The notes below the pieces were generated by a model that searched no databases, was not told the DNA's origin, and was given only the letters and a program-made list of their open reading frames with translations. Below are positions 56,572 through 64,000 of a stretch of 64,000 bases of DNA, piece after piece. Every line of letters starts with the position of its first letter. Within the stretch, counting starts at the first letter, position 1. The translations under genes and the position numbers were made by a program. Source of the DNA: Amphritea atlantica (lineage in GTDB: Bacteria; Pseudomonadota; Gammaproteobacteria; Pseudomonadales; Balneatricaceae); NCBI RefSeq assembly GCF_900111095.1, contig NZ_FOGB01000005.1, positions 222,561 through 286,560 of the forward strand. The letters are read 5' to 3'.

Positions 56572-57341
56572 CGGCGCACCGCGTCCCGCAAAGATTGCAC
56601 CCGCACCTGAGTTTCCATCATCAGACGACGCATCTCCGCAATCGCCTCTTTCAGGCCAACAAACACCGCCCGGGCGATAATGCCATGGCCGATATTCAGT
56701 TCGTTAATCTCCGGAATCTCTGCGATCTGCTCAACATTATGATAATTGAGACCATGACCAGCATTGACGATCAGCCCTTTGCTAAAAGCATACGCAGCAG
56801 CTTCCCTGATTCGCGCCAGTTCAGCTTTTTGTTCCGTGGCACTCTCAGCGTCAGCGTAGGCACCGGTATGCAGTTCGATCACCGGTGCACCGCACGCAAG
56901 CGTCGCATCGATCTGTCCCTTATCCGGATCGATAAACAGGGAAACCTCAACGCCGGCAGCCGCCAGCCGGTCACAGGCCGATTTCACCCGGGTCAGTTGC
57001 GCCACCACATCCAGACCACCCTCAGTGGTCAGCTCTTCACGCTTTTCTGGTACCAGGCAGGCGTGTCCCGGCTGTACTTTTTCAGCGATACCGATCATCT
57101 CATCGGTCACCGCCATCTCAAAATTCATCCGCGTCTGCAACGTTTCAGCCAATAGATAGATATCGCGATCCTGAATATGACGGCGGTCCTCCCGCAGATG
57201 AACGGTGATGCCATCGGCACCGGCTTCTTCGGCGAGCGCAGCGGCTTGCACCGGATCGGGATAACGGGTGCCCCGGGCCTGACGCAAGGTTGCGATATGA
57301 TCAATATTGACACCCAGTAGCAAACGGCTTGGTTCTACCAC
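56568..57341 (-). CDS. pdxJ: Pyridoxine 5'-phosphate synthase PdxJ
   Basis: PdxJ condenses 1-deoxyxylulose 5-phosphate with 3-amino-1-hydroxyacetone phosphate to pyridoxine phosphate. The TIM-barrel motifs [19 protein letters not shown] (residues 7-25) and the [16 protein letters not shown] stretch are clear, with the C-terminal [13 protein letters not shown] phosphate-binding region. The GTG at 57341 is chosen because AGAGG lies 6 nt upstream and the length becomes 257 residues; a start at 57407 would add 22 residues not found in the family. It is paired with acpS. Confidence 0.95.
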   Translation of the reverse strand: MVEPSRLLLGVNIDHIATLRQARGTRYPDPVQAAALAEEAGADGITVHLREDRRHIQDRDIYLLAETLQTRMNFEMAVTDEMIGIAEKVQPGHACLVPEKREELTTEGGLDVVAQLTRVKSACDRLAAAGVEVSLFIDPDKGQIDATLACGAPVIELHTGAYADAESATEQKAELARIREAAAYAFSKGLIVNAGHGLNYHNVEQIAEIPEINELNIGHGIIARAVFVGLKEAIAEMRRLMMETQVRVQSLRDAVRR

Positions 57342-57477
57342 GGTTAACCTCTTCTGAATACAGGAATAAAAAATTGCGAAACGGATATGCAAGCTTACTA
57401 GAATCACACCCGGAGAAATAGTCTGGCCAGAGACTTGAGAAACGATTTACCCCTCACATGACAGGGTGCTTGCCGCG

Positions 57478-58197
57478 CTATAACTCGGGAATAATACGCT
57501 TTGGCACATACCCCTGGAGCAGCTCCCGACTACGCAGCGGTCTGCTACCCAACTGGGCTTCCAGCGCCAGGCGCATCAGTCGTTTCGCCGCCCGACGTAT
57601 CTCCGGCAGATGATACTGTTCTGCAACAATGCCCTGTAACTGCTCACCGCTGAAACAAACAGCTTTCAGGGCATCCGTTATCTGTGTCACGGGGATAAAC
57701 CCCTGAGTCCCATCATACCGGTATATGCCTTGTGGCTGACACTGCTGAACATCAAACTGATAGCCCAGCTGTTGCAACAACTGTTGTTCAAATGTTCGCA
57801 ATGCCAGTTCGATGTCACTGGCTGCCAGCAGTTCGTTCAACACATACTGGTAATAGACATAGAGCCGGGGGTGGGGATCGGAGGGTTGCAGCAGACGTTC
57901 AAGCAGTTCATTCACATAAAGACCGCAGATCAGTGCACTGCCTTTGAGAAACATGGGAGACGCCACCGCTTCTGCCTGAATCAGGGTTTTCAGCTCATGG
58001 CGACCGCGCCAACTGACCTGTAAAGGCGTAAACGGCTGCATCATCGCCCGCATTCGGGAGCGGGGGCTGCGGCCACCTTTGACTACCGCGCTGACCCGGC
58101 CCTGTTCGAGGGTAAAAAGATCAACCAGCAAGCTGGTTTCCCGGTAGGGTCGGGTATGCAGGACATAAGCAGCCTGAGCTTCAACCTGATAACTCAT
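57478..58197 (-). CDS. recO: DNA repair protein RecO
   Basis: RecO helps load RecA onto SSB-coated single strands in the RecFOR pathway. The 239 residues show an N-terminal OB fold (AYVLHTRPYRETSLLVDLFT, then GRVSAVVKGGRSPRS) and a helical C-terminal domain. The tail PLRSRELLQGYVPKRI is typical. It follows era by 13 bp, and the order rnc-era-recO-pdxJ-acpS is conserved in gammaproteobacteria. Confidence 0.95.
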   Translation of the reverse strand: MSYQVEAQAAYVLHTRPYRETSLLVDLFTLEQGRVSAVVKGGRSPRSRMRAMMQPFTPLQVSWRGRHELKTLIQAEAVASPMFLKGSALICGLYVNELLERLLQPSDPHPRLYVYYQYVLNELLAASDIELALRTFEQQLLQQLGYQFDVQQCQPQGIYRYDGTQGFIPVTQITDALKAVCFSGEQLQGIVAEQYHLPEIRRAAKRLMRLALEAQLGSRPLRSRELLQGYVPKRIIPEL

Positions 58198-58210
58198 CGG
58201 CTGCCCATAA

Positions 58211-59146
58211 TTACTCTATATCGTTATATCCCAGGCTGCGCAGCGCCCGCTCGTCATCGGACCAGTTACTGCGCACTTTCACCCAGAGATTAAGCATCAC
58301 TTTGGAATCAAACATCTTTTCCATATCAAGACGGGCATCACGGCCGATCCCTTTGATCTTGTCGCCCTTGTCGCCGATCACGATCCGCTTCTGTCCTTCA
58401 CGTTCAACCAGAATCAGCGCGCTGATAATCAGAATCCCCCGCTCGTTACGCTTAAACTCTTCAATCTCAACCGTCGTTCCGTAGGGCACCTCATCGCCAA
58501 GATTGCGCATCAGTTTCTCACGCACCAGCTCCGCTGCCAGAAAACGGGAACTACGGTCAGTCACCTGATCATCCGGGTAGAAATGCATACTTTTCGGCAA
58601 CTGCTCATTGATGACGGCTTCAAGACGATCGACACTGGTGCCGATCTTTGCGGATATCGGAATGATCTCCAGGAACTCCATCTTCCTGGAAAGCGCTTCC
58701 AGGTGGGGTAACAGCGATTCTTTATCGTCCAACTGATCGATCTTGTTGATCACCAGGATCACCGGACACTTAATACCGCCCAGCTTTTCAAATACGATCT
58801 CGTCCTCCTCCGTCCAGGCGGTACGGTCGATAATAAACACCACCACATCAACATCGCGCAGCGCTGAGCTGGCCGCTTTGTTCATATAACGGTTGATCGC
58901 TTTGTCCTGATCTTTATGCAGTCCAGGGGTATCGACATAAACCGCCTGCATATCACCTTCGGTTTTAATACCAACAATCTGATGCCGGGTGGTCTGAGGT
59001 TTGCGCGAGGTGATGCTCAGTTTCTGGCCGAGAATTTTATTCATCAATGTCGATTTGCCCACATTCGGGCGGCCGATAATGGCAACAAAACCGCAGTGCT
59101 GATTGTCGTTGGGCTGATCTAACAGATAACTCAGGTCGCGACTCAT
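58211..59146 (-). CDS. era: Ribosome-assembly GTPase Era
   Basis: Era binds 16S rRNA near its 3' end and couples 30S maturation to growth. The 311 residues have G1 [14 protein letters not shown] near 25, G3 DTPGLH near 71, G4 NKID near 133, and a C-terminal KH domain ([19 protein letters not shown] onward) followed by the RNA-binding [13 protein letters not shown]. Its ATG overlaps the rnc stop by 4 nt. Confidence 0.98.
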   Translation of the reverse strand: MSRDLSYLLDQPNDNQHCGFVAIIGRPNVGKSTLMNKILGQKLSITSRKPQTTRHQIVGIKTEGDMQAVYVDTPGLHKDQDKAINRYMNKAASSALRDVDVVVFIIDRTAWTEEDEIVFEKLGGIKCPVILVINKIDQLDDKESLLPHLEALSRKMEFLEIIPISAKIGTSVDRLEAVINEQLPKSMHFYPDDQVTDRSSRFLAAELVREKLMRNLGDEVPYGTTVEIEEFKRNERGILIISALILVEREGQKRIVIGDKGDKIKGIGRDARLDMEKMFDSKVMLNLWVKVRSNWSDDERALRSLGYNDIE

Positions 59147-59829
59147 GCTTTAACCACCTTCAGTTTATCAAGCGCTTTCTTAGCAGCATTCTGCTCAGCC
59201 TGACGGCGACTGCTTCCCTTGCCTTCGGTGGGCTGATCCAGCAAAGACACAGCACAGCGAATTTCAAAGGTCTGTTTGTGGGCTTCACCGCTCACAGATA
59301 ACAGTTCATAGTCTGGCAATGGTGCACGGCGGGACTGCAGAAACTCCTGCAACCGGGTTTTGGAATCTTTTTGTGTATCCAGCAGGGATGTCTGCTCCAG
59401 ACGTGACTGATACCAGTTGAGAATATAGGGCCGGCAACACTCCATATCACTGTCCAGATAGATCGCACCGATGATCGCTTCAACCGTATCTGCCAGAATG
59501 GAATCCCGTCGGTATCCACCACTTTTGAGCTCTCCGGAGCCCAACCGCAGATAATCCCCCAGCTTCATCTCGCGGGCCAGCTCGGCCAGGGTTTCCCCTT
59601 TAACCAACTGCGCCCTCAGCCGGCTGAGCTGCCCCTCTTTGGCTTCGGGAAAACGCCGATACAGCGCCTCTGCAATCACGAAATTGAGGATCGAGTCGCC
59701 AAGGAACTCCAGCCGTTCATTATTGCGTTTTCCGTGACTGCGGTGGGTGAGAGCCAGTTCGATCATACTCTCATCTTTAAACTGATAACCCAGCTTTTTA
59801 GCCAGGTCGGTAGCAGGCTTGATAATCAA
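59143..59829 (-). CDS. rnc: Ribonuclease III
   Basis: RNase III cleaves double-stranded RNA in rRNA and mRNA processing. The 228 residues include the signature [20 protein letters not shown] near residue 37, [14 protein letters not shown] near 113, and a C-terminal dsRBD ([20 protein letters not shown] onward). It overlaps the DUF4845 gene upstream and era downstream by 4 nt each. Confidence 0.98.
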   Translation of the reverse strand: MIIKPATDLAKKLGYQFKDESMIELALTHRSHGKRNNERLEFLGDSILNFVIAEALYRRFPEAKEGQLSRLRAQLVKGETLAELAREMKLGDYLRLGSGELKSGGYRRDSILADTVEAIIGAIYLDSDMECCRPYILNWYQSRLEQTSLLDTQKDSKTRLQEFLQSRRAPLPDYELLSVSGEAHKQTFEIRCAVSLLDQPTEGKGSSRRQAEQNAAKKALDKLKVVKA

Positions 59830-60200
59830 CGGACAACCACTTCATATTGCTCATGAAATTTCACCACAGCATCAACATTATAAAACATAGGCACTGTTAC
59901 ATCGTATTGCAGGGTCAGGGTTTTTATACCCTCTTTCACATCGATGGTAATGGCATTCTGAACCGGAAGATTAACCTGATTGATACGTAACCGCTTCGAA
60001 ATTTTCAGTCGGGTCTCGGCTGGAGAGTCCTTCTTAGTTTCCGGCTCGTCAACCAACTCCTCCATCATTGAGGTCACCAGGCTGTGATCCCAATAGACCG
60101 GGAACAGCTTCATCCCCACTGCAAAAAAGATTCCCGCCACGATCAGAATGATCATCAGAGAGAAAAAAGACACGCCCTGCTGTTTATTTCGCATTGACAT
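59826..60200 (-). CDS. DUF4845 single-pass membrane protein
   Basis: The 124-residue protein has one N-terminal membrane helix ([20 protein letters not shown]) of a type IV pilin-like look and a periplasmic remainder. This family is regularly found between lepB and rnc in pseudomonads and relatives; its function is not established. The ATG at 60200 follows GGGG by 6 nt; a TTG at 60212 is the alternative. Overlap with rnc suggests coupled translation. Confidence 0.9.
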   Translation of the reverse strand: MSMRNKQQGVSFFSLMIILIVAGIFFAVGMKLFPVYWDHSLVTSMMEELVDEPETKKDSPAETRLKISKRLRINQVNLPVQNAITIDVKEGIKTLTLQYDVTVPMFYNVDAVVKFHEQYEVVVR

Positions 60201-60221
60201 AACTGACCCCAATTTTCCTTT

Positions 60222-61031
60222 TTAATGGATAGTTCGTACATCACTGAAATCAGGCAGAGTAAAGAAGCCCTGCCAGTGCATCCACACGGCGAATGCTTTA
60301 CCAACCAGTAACTCATCAGGAACAAAGCCCCAGAAACGGCTATCGTTACTGTTATCCCGGTTATCCCCCATCACAAAGTACTGCCCTTCAGGCACCACCC
60401 ACTCCGCAGGCCTGCGGGGCGGAGCAACATCACGGTAGATCTGATGAGAAACATCCCCCAGCGTCTCATCCATCAGCAGCAATTGCGGATTCTGCGGTGG
60501 CAGTTGCTCCAGAAGTGTCTGTGATTGTGGCTGACCATTGATATAAACCGTTTTATTCTGATATCCAACCCGGTCACCCGGTAATCCTACCACCCGTTTG
60601 ATATAGTTCACACTCGGGTCATTGGGATACTTAAACACTACCACGTCACCCCGCTGTGGCGTGTTCATCGGTATTACTTTAGTGCCCAGAACCGGCAGCC
60701 GGAAACCATAGTGCCACTTGTTAACCAGAATAAAATCACCGATTTTAAGCGTCGGCTTCATCGATCCGGAAGGGATCTGAAACGGCTCAACAATGAATGA
60801 GCGGAGAATCAGTACAACCAGTAACACAGGAAACAGTGAACGACACAGATCCACCACACCGTTCTCTTTACTCAGCTGCTCCAGGGTAGCCTCAGGGATC
60901 TCCCCTCCGGCACCCTGAGCGGCAGAGATACGGGCTTTACGAGCGCCAGCCAGCGCCACCCGGTCATACACCCACCCCAGGGCGGCCAGAAAGGTCAGTA
61001 CGACCAATATCAGTGCAAAATCAAAATCCAT
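60222..61031 (-). CDS. lepB: Signal peptidase I LepB
   Basis: LepB removes signal peptides from exported proteins at the periplasmic face of the inner membrane. The 269 residues have an N-terminal membrane anchor (FALILVVLTFLAALGWVYD), a second hydrophobic segment (LFPVLLVVLILRSFIVEPF), the catalytic Ser in IPSGSMKPTLKIGD near residue 90 and Lys in YIKRVVGLPGDRVGY near 145. The conserved box GDNRDNSNDSRFWG lies near 222. It follows lepA by 11 bp. Confidence 0.98.
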   Translation of the reverse strand: MDFDFALILVVLTFLAALGWVYDRVALAGARKARISAAQGAGGEIPEATLEQLSKENGVVDLCRSLFPVLLVVLILRSFIVEPFQIPSGSMKPTLKIGDFILVNKWHYGFRLPVLGTKVIPMNTPQRGDVVVFKYPNDPSVNYIKRVVGLPGDRVGYQNKTVYINGQPQSQTLLEQLPPQNPQLLLMDETLGDVSHQIYRDVAPPRRPAEWVVPEGQYFVMGDNRDNSNDSRFWGFVPDELLVGKAFAVWMHWQGFFTLPDFSDVRTIH

Positions 61032-61042
61032 GCAATTACGTC

Positions 61043-62842
61043 CTAGCTATCAACTTTCAAAACTGCAAGGAAGGCATCCTGAGGAATCTCAACTCTGCCC
61101 ACCTGCTTCATTCGTTTCTTACCTTCTTTCTGTTTCTGCAACAGCTTTTTCTTACGACTCACGTCACCACCGTAACACTTGGCGATAACGTTCTTGCGCA
61201 ACGCCTTGACGTTGGTGCGGGAGATAATCTTCCCGCCGATAGCTGCCTGTATGGCAACATCGAACATCTGCCGGGGGATCAGTTCCTTCATCTTTTCGCA
61301 CAGCAGACGCCCACGGTAGGGCGCATTATCTTTATGCAGAATGACGGCCAGAGCATCAACCTTCTCGCCATTGATGAGAATATCCAGCCGCACCAGTTGG
61401 GCTGCCTCAAAGCGAACAAAATTATACTCCAGTGACGCATACCCCCGACTGACAGACTTCAGCCGGTCAAAAAAGTCCAGCACCACCTCTGCCATCGGCA
61501 GCTCATAAGAGACCTGAACCTGATTGCCAACAAAATTCATATTTTTCTGTATGCCACGCTTTTCCACACAGAGACCGATAACCTGACCCAGGTATTCCTG
61601 TGGTACCAGAATATTGGCTTCAACAATAGGCTCACGCATCTCTTTGATTGAGCCCGGATCCGGTAGTTTGGAGGGGCTATCAATCTTAACCACGTCACCA
61701 TTGGTCAGAAGCAGCTCATACACTACGGTGGGGGCGGTGGTGACCAGATCCAGGTCGTATTCCCGTTCCAGTCGTTCCTGAATAATCTCCATATGCAGCA
61801 TGCCCAGGAAACCACAGCGAAAACCAAAGCCCAGCGCATCCGAGGATTCGGGTTCGAAGAATAACGAAGCATCATTCAGCGTCAGCTTATCCAGCGCCTC
61901 ACGGAAATCTTCATAATCATCGGAACTGGTTGGGAAAAGCCCCGCGTATACCTGCGGCTGAACCCGCTTAAAGCCCGGCAGGGATGCAACATCGGGGGTT
62001 TTGGCATGGGTGATGGTATCGCCCACCGGCGCACCGTGAATATCTTTGATGCCTGCAACCACATAACCCACTTCACCGGCCCGAAGTACGCCGGTTTCGG
62101 TACGCTTGGGAGTAAAGATACCCACGCCATCGACCGGTTGAACCTGACGGTTGGATTTAATCAGAATTTTATCTTTCTTACGCAGAGTTCCCTGCTTTAC
62201 CCTCACCAGCGAGACCACGCCCAGGTAGTTATCAAACCATGAGTCGATAATCAGTGCCTGCAAAGGTGCTTCAGGGTCACCTTCCGGGGCAGGAATGTAC
62301 TTGACCAGAGCTTCGAGAACATCATTGATACCCATGCCGCTTTTGGCGCTACAGGCAACCGCATTGTCGGCCTCAATACCGATCACTTCCTCAATCTCTG
62401 TCCGTACCCGCTCTGGTTCCGCCTGAGGCAGGTCCATCTTATTCAGAATGGGCAATACTTCCAGCCCCTGCTCCAGGGCGGTGTAACAGTTAGCAACCGA
62501 TTGAGCCTCAACTCCCTGCGCCGCATCCACAACCAGCAATGCCCCCTCACAGGCGGCCAGAGAACGGGACACCTCGTAGCTGAAGTCCACGTGTCCGGGG
62601 GTATCGATAAAGTTGAGCTGATAGGTTTTGCCATCCTGAGCGGTGTAGTTCAGCGTTACACTCTGGGCTTTGATCGTGATTCCGCGTTCACGTTCCAGGT
62701 CCATAGAGTCCAGGACCTGCTGCGCCATCTCACGCTCTGACAGCCCGCCACAGGTCTGAATAAAGCGATCGGCCAGGGTAGATTTACCATGGTCGATATG
62801 GGCAATAATGGAAAAGTTACGGATGTGTTCGAGCTTACTCAC
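61043..62842 (-). CDS. lepA: Translation factor LepA (EF4)
   Basis: LepA is a ribosome-bound GTPase related to EF-G. From the GTG at 62842 it begins [20 protein letters not shown] and has 599 residues, the same as E. coli LepA. G1 [10 protein letters not shown]3 DTPGHVDF, G4 NKMDLP and the LepA-specific C-terminal domain ([20 protein letters not shown] onward) are present. GGTGA lies upstream of the GTG; the longer frame from 62911 has no family support. It heads the lepA-lepB-DUF4845-rnc-era-recO run. Confidence 0.98.
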   Translation of the reverse strand: MSKLEHIRNFSIIAHIDHGKSTLADRFIQTCGGLSEREMAQQVLDSMDLERERGITIKAQSVTLNYTAQDGKTYQLNFIDTPGHVDFSYEVSRSLAACEGALLVVDAAQGVEAQSVANCYTALEQGLEVLPILNKMDLPQAEPERVRTEIEEVIGIEADNAVACSAKSGMGINDVLEALVKYIPAPEGDPEAPLQALIIDSWFDNYLGVVSLVRVKQGTLRKKDKILIKSNRQVQPVDGVGIFTPKRTETGVLRAGEVGYVVAGIKDIHGAPVGDTITHAKTPDVASLPGFKRVQPQVYAGLFPTSSDDYEDFREALDKLTLNDASLFFEPESSDALGFGFRCGFLGMLHMEIIQERLEREYDLDLVTTAPTVVYELLLTNGDVVKIDSPSKLPDPGSIKEMREPIVEANILVPQEYLGQVIGLCVEKRGIQKNMNFVGNQVQVSYELPMAEVVLDFFDRLKSVSRGYASLEYNFVRFEAAQLVRLDILINGEKVDALAVILHKDNAPYRGRLLCEKMKELIPRQMFDVAIQAAIGGKIISRTNVKALRKNVIAKCYGGDVSRKKKLLQKQKEGKKRMKQVGRVEIPQDAFLAVLKVDS

Positions 62843-62958
62843 TACGGAATCACCAGCTAATAAATTTAACCATGCAACCCCATCGTCAGGGCGCAATTCT
62901 GAAGCGGGCAAGTGTACCGTATTTCAGCTGTAACGACCATCAAAGAGAAACAGATCGG

Positions 62959-62989
62959 AAAATAAACAGAGGGGCCTGAAGCCCCTCTG
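62959..62989 (-). terminator. Intrinsic terminator after degP
   Basis: On the minus strand CAGAGGGGC (62981-62989) pairs with GCCCCTCTG (62967-62975) around a TTCAG loop, followed by TTTATTTT. It separates degP from the lepA operon. Confidence 0.85.
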
Positions 62990-63001
62990 AATCACTGTGG
63001 T

Positions 63002-64000
63002 CTATTTGAGTTTGAGGGGGATAAACATGGGACTGCCACGGCGTACTATACGCATCGGCACCGCTTTATTATCCGGCAATGCTTCAACAACACCAGCAAA
63101 GGTATCGACTGAATCGATCTCTTCACCATTGAGCATGGTGATCACATCCCCCACCATCAGGCCTGAATCTGCACCGGCACCATTCGCTACCTGACGAACC
63201 ACGACACCCTCTGTCACACTGAGACGTTCGCGCAGCTGATCATCCAGCTCACTGACCTGAATATTCAAACGGTTGGCCGATGCTTTTTCTTCCATCTGAC
63301 CTGCTGTTTTCAGCTCCTCACCCTGTGAGGGCAACAGACCGATGGTCACAGTAATAGTCTGTTTCTTACCATCGCGGACAACCCCAACCCGGGCATCGGT
63401 TTCAGGCGGAATACGTCCTACCTGGTGAGGCAGGTCACCAGAACGATCAATCATATTGCCATTGAAACTGTAGATAATATCGCCTTCCTGAATACCTGCG
63501 GCTTCTGCCGGGCTGTCGGGCAGAACTTTGGCAACCAGCGCACCACCGGGTTTATCCAGTCCAAAAGACTCAGCCAGATCGCGATTCACCTCCTGAATAA
63601 TAACACCCAGCCAGCCCCGGCTTACCTTACCTTTATCTTTAAGCTGATCGACCACCTCCATCGCAACATTCATCGGGATGGAGAAAGACAGCCCCATAAA
63701 GCCGCCAGAACGGGTGTAGATCTGAGAGTTGATGCCGATCACTTCGCCCTGCATATTAAACAGGGGGCCACCGGAGTTACCCGGATTAATCGCAACATCA
63801 GTCTGAATAAATGGCACATAGGTTTCATTTGCCAGGCTACGGTCTGTAGCACTGATAATACCTGCGGTAACAGAATGGTCAAACCCGAATGGCGAACCGA
63901 TAGCAAGTACCCACTCACCTACTTCTGCCTTGTCTGAGTCACCAATTTTTACTACCGGAAGATCCGTTGCATCAATTTTCAACAGCGCCACATCGGAGCG
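63002..64000 (-). CDS. degP: DegP/MucD-type periplasmic serine protease (5' end outside window)
   Basis: This is the C-terminal 332 residues of an HtrA-family protease with chaperone activity in envelope quality control. The visible part begins at the catalytic Asp region (RSDVALLKI). It has the nucleophile in NPGNSGGPLFN near residue 98 of the fragment, the sensor loop MGLSFSIPMNVAMEV, then two PDZ domains (GALVAKVLPDSPAEAAGIQ and VVRQVANGAGADSGLMVGD). The catalytic His and signal peptide lie beyond the edge. The degP-lepA order is that of Pseudomonas mucD-lepA. Confidence 0.95.
   Translation of the reverse strand, partial: RSDVALLKIDATDLPVVKIGDSDKAEVGEWVLAIGSPFGFDHSVTAGIISATDRSLANETYVPFIQTDVAINPGNSGGPLFNMQGEVIGINSQIYTRSGGFMGLSFSIPMNVAMEVVDQLKDKGKVSRGWLGVIIQEVNRDLAESFGLDKPGGALVAKVLPDSPAEAAGIQEGDIIYSFNGNMIDRSGDLPHQVGRIPPETDARVGVVRDGKKQTITVTIGLLPSQGEELKTAGQMEEKASANRLNIQVSELDDQLRERLSVTEGVVVRQVANGAGADSGLMVGDVITMLNGEEIDSVDTFAGVVEALPDNKAVPMRIVRRGSPMFIPLKLK

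Overview
The window reads as chromosomal DNA of a marine gammaproteobacterium, most likely Oceanospirillaceae (Amphritea, Neptunomonas or Marinobacterium type). This is inferred from gene order and protein character, not from a database search. The core blocks are in the order seen in Pseudomonas-like genomes: mreC-mreB facing gatCAB at the left, and degP(mucD)-lepA-lepB-DUF4845-rnc-era-recO-pdxJ-acpS at the right.

Layout. 1-5.0 kb: end of the mre cluster and the gatCAB amidotransferase operon. 5-11.2 kb: a small outer-membrane protein, msrA, a fadH-type reductase with a divergent TetR regulator, and a SulP transporter. 11.2-18.9 kb: a catabolic cluster with a LysR regulator, class II aldolase, ketopantoate-reductase-like enzyme, TRAP binding protein, DUF3237 protein and an HpaD-type ring-cleavage dioxygenase. 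One inverted repeat recurs upstream of its transcription units. A PstS/OmpA chimera lies inside this stretch. 19-23.6 kb: mgtE, a PhzF-like gene, a hipBA-type module with four operator-like palindromes, a decayed tRNA copy and the initiator tRNA. 24.3-30.4 kb: an amino-acid catabolism module (indolepyruvate ferredoxin oxidoreductase, leucine dehydrogenase, NSS transporter). 30.6-34.8 kb: a compact operon of thermostable-hemolysin family protein, AMP ligase, haem-oxygenase-like diiron protein, SDR and exported TPR protein. This is the best candidate for an undescribed pathway. 35-39 kb: a QseBC/PmrAB-like two-component pair, a calcium-binding-loop protein, an EF-hand protein and an SDR remnant. 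39.3-43.7 kb: glutamine synthetase III behind a candidate sigma-54 promoter, a GST, an HEXXH protein and a small flagellar-like protein. 43.7-54.3 kb: the biotin operon bioBFHCD, with bioA separated from it by comF, a Na/Pi cotransporter, trmO and a SLAC1-family channel. 54.4-64 kb: a membrane protein, cysM and the acpS-to-degP housekeeping block. The degP and mreC genes run off the window edges.

How the genes work together. BioC, BioH, BioF, BioA, BioD and BioB cover biotin synthesis from malonyl-ACP methyl ester formation to biotin. GatCAB makes Gln-tRNA(Gln) or Asn-tRNA(Asn) by transamidation. The NSS transporter, leucine dehydrogenase and 2-oxoacid ferredoxin oxidoreductase form an uptake, deamination and oxidation route for branched-chain or aromatic amino acids. 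Many boundaries are marked by clear intrinsic terminators. No insertion sequence, prophage or CRISPR array was seen.
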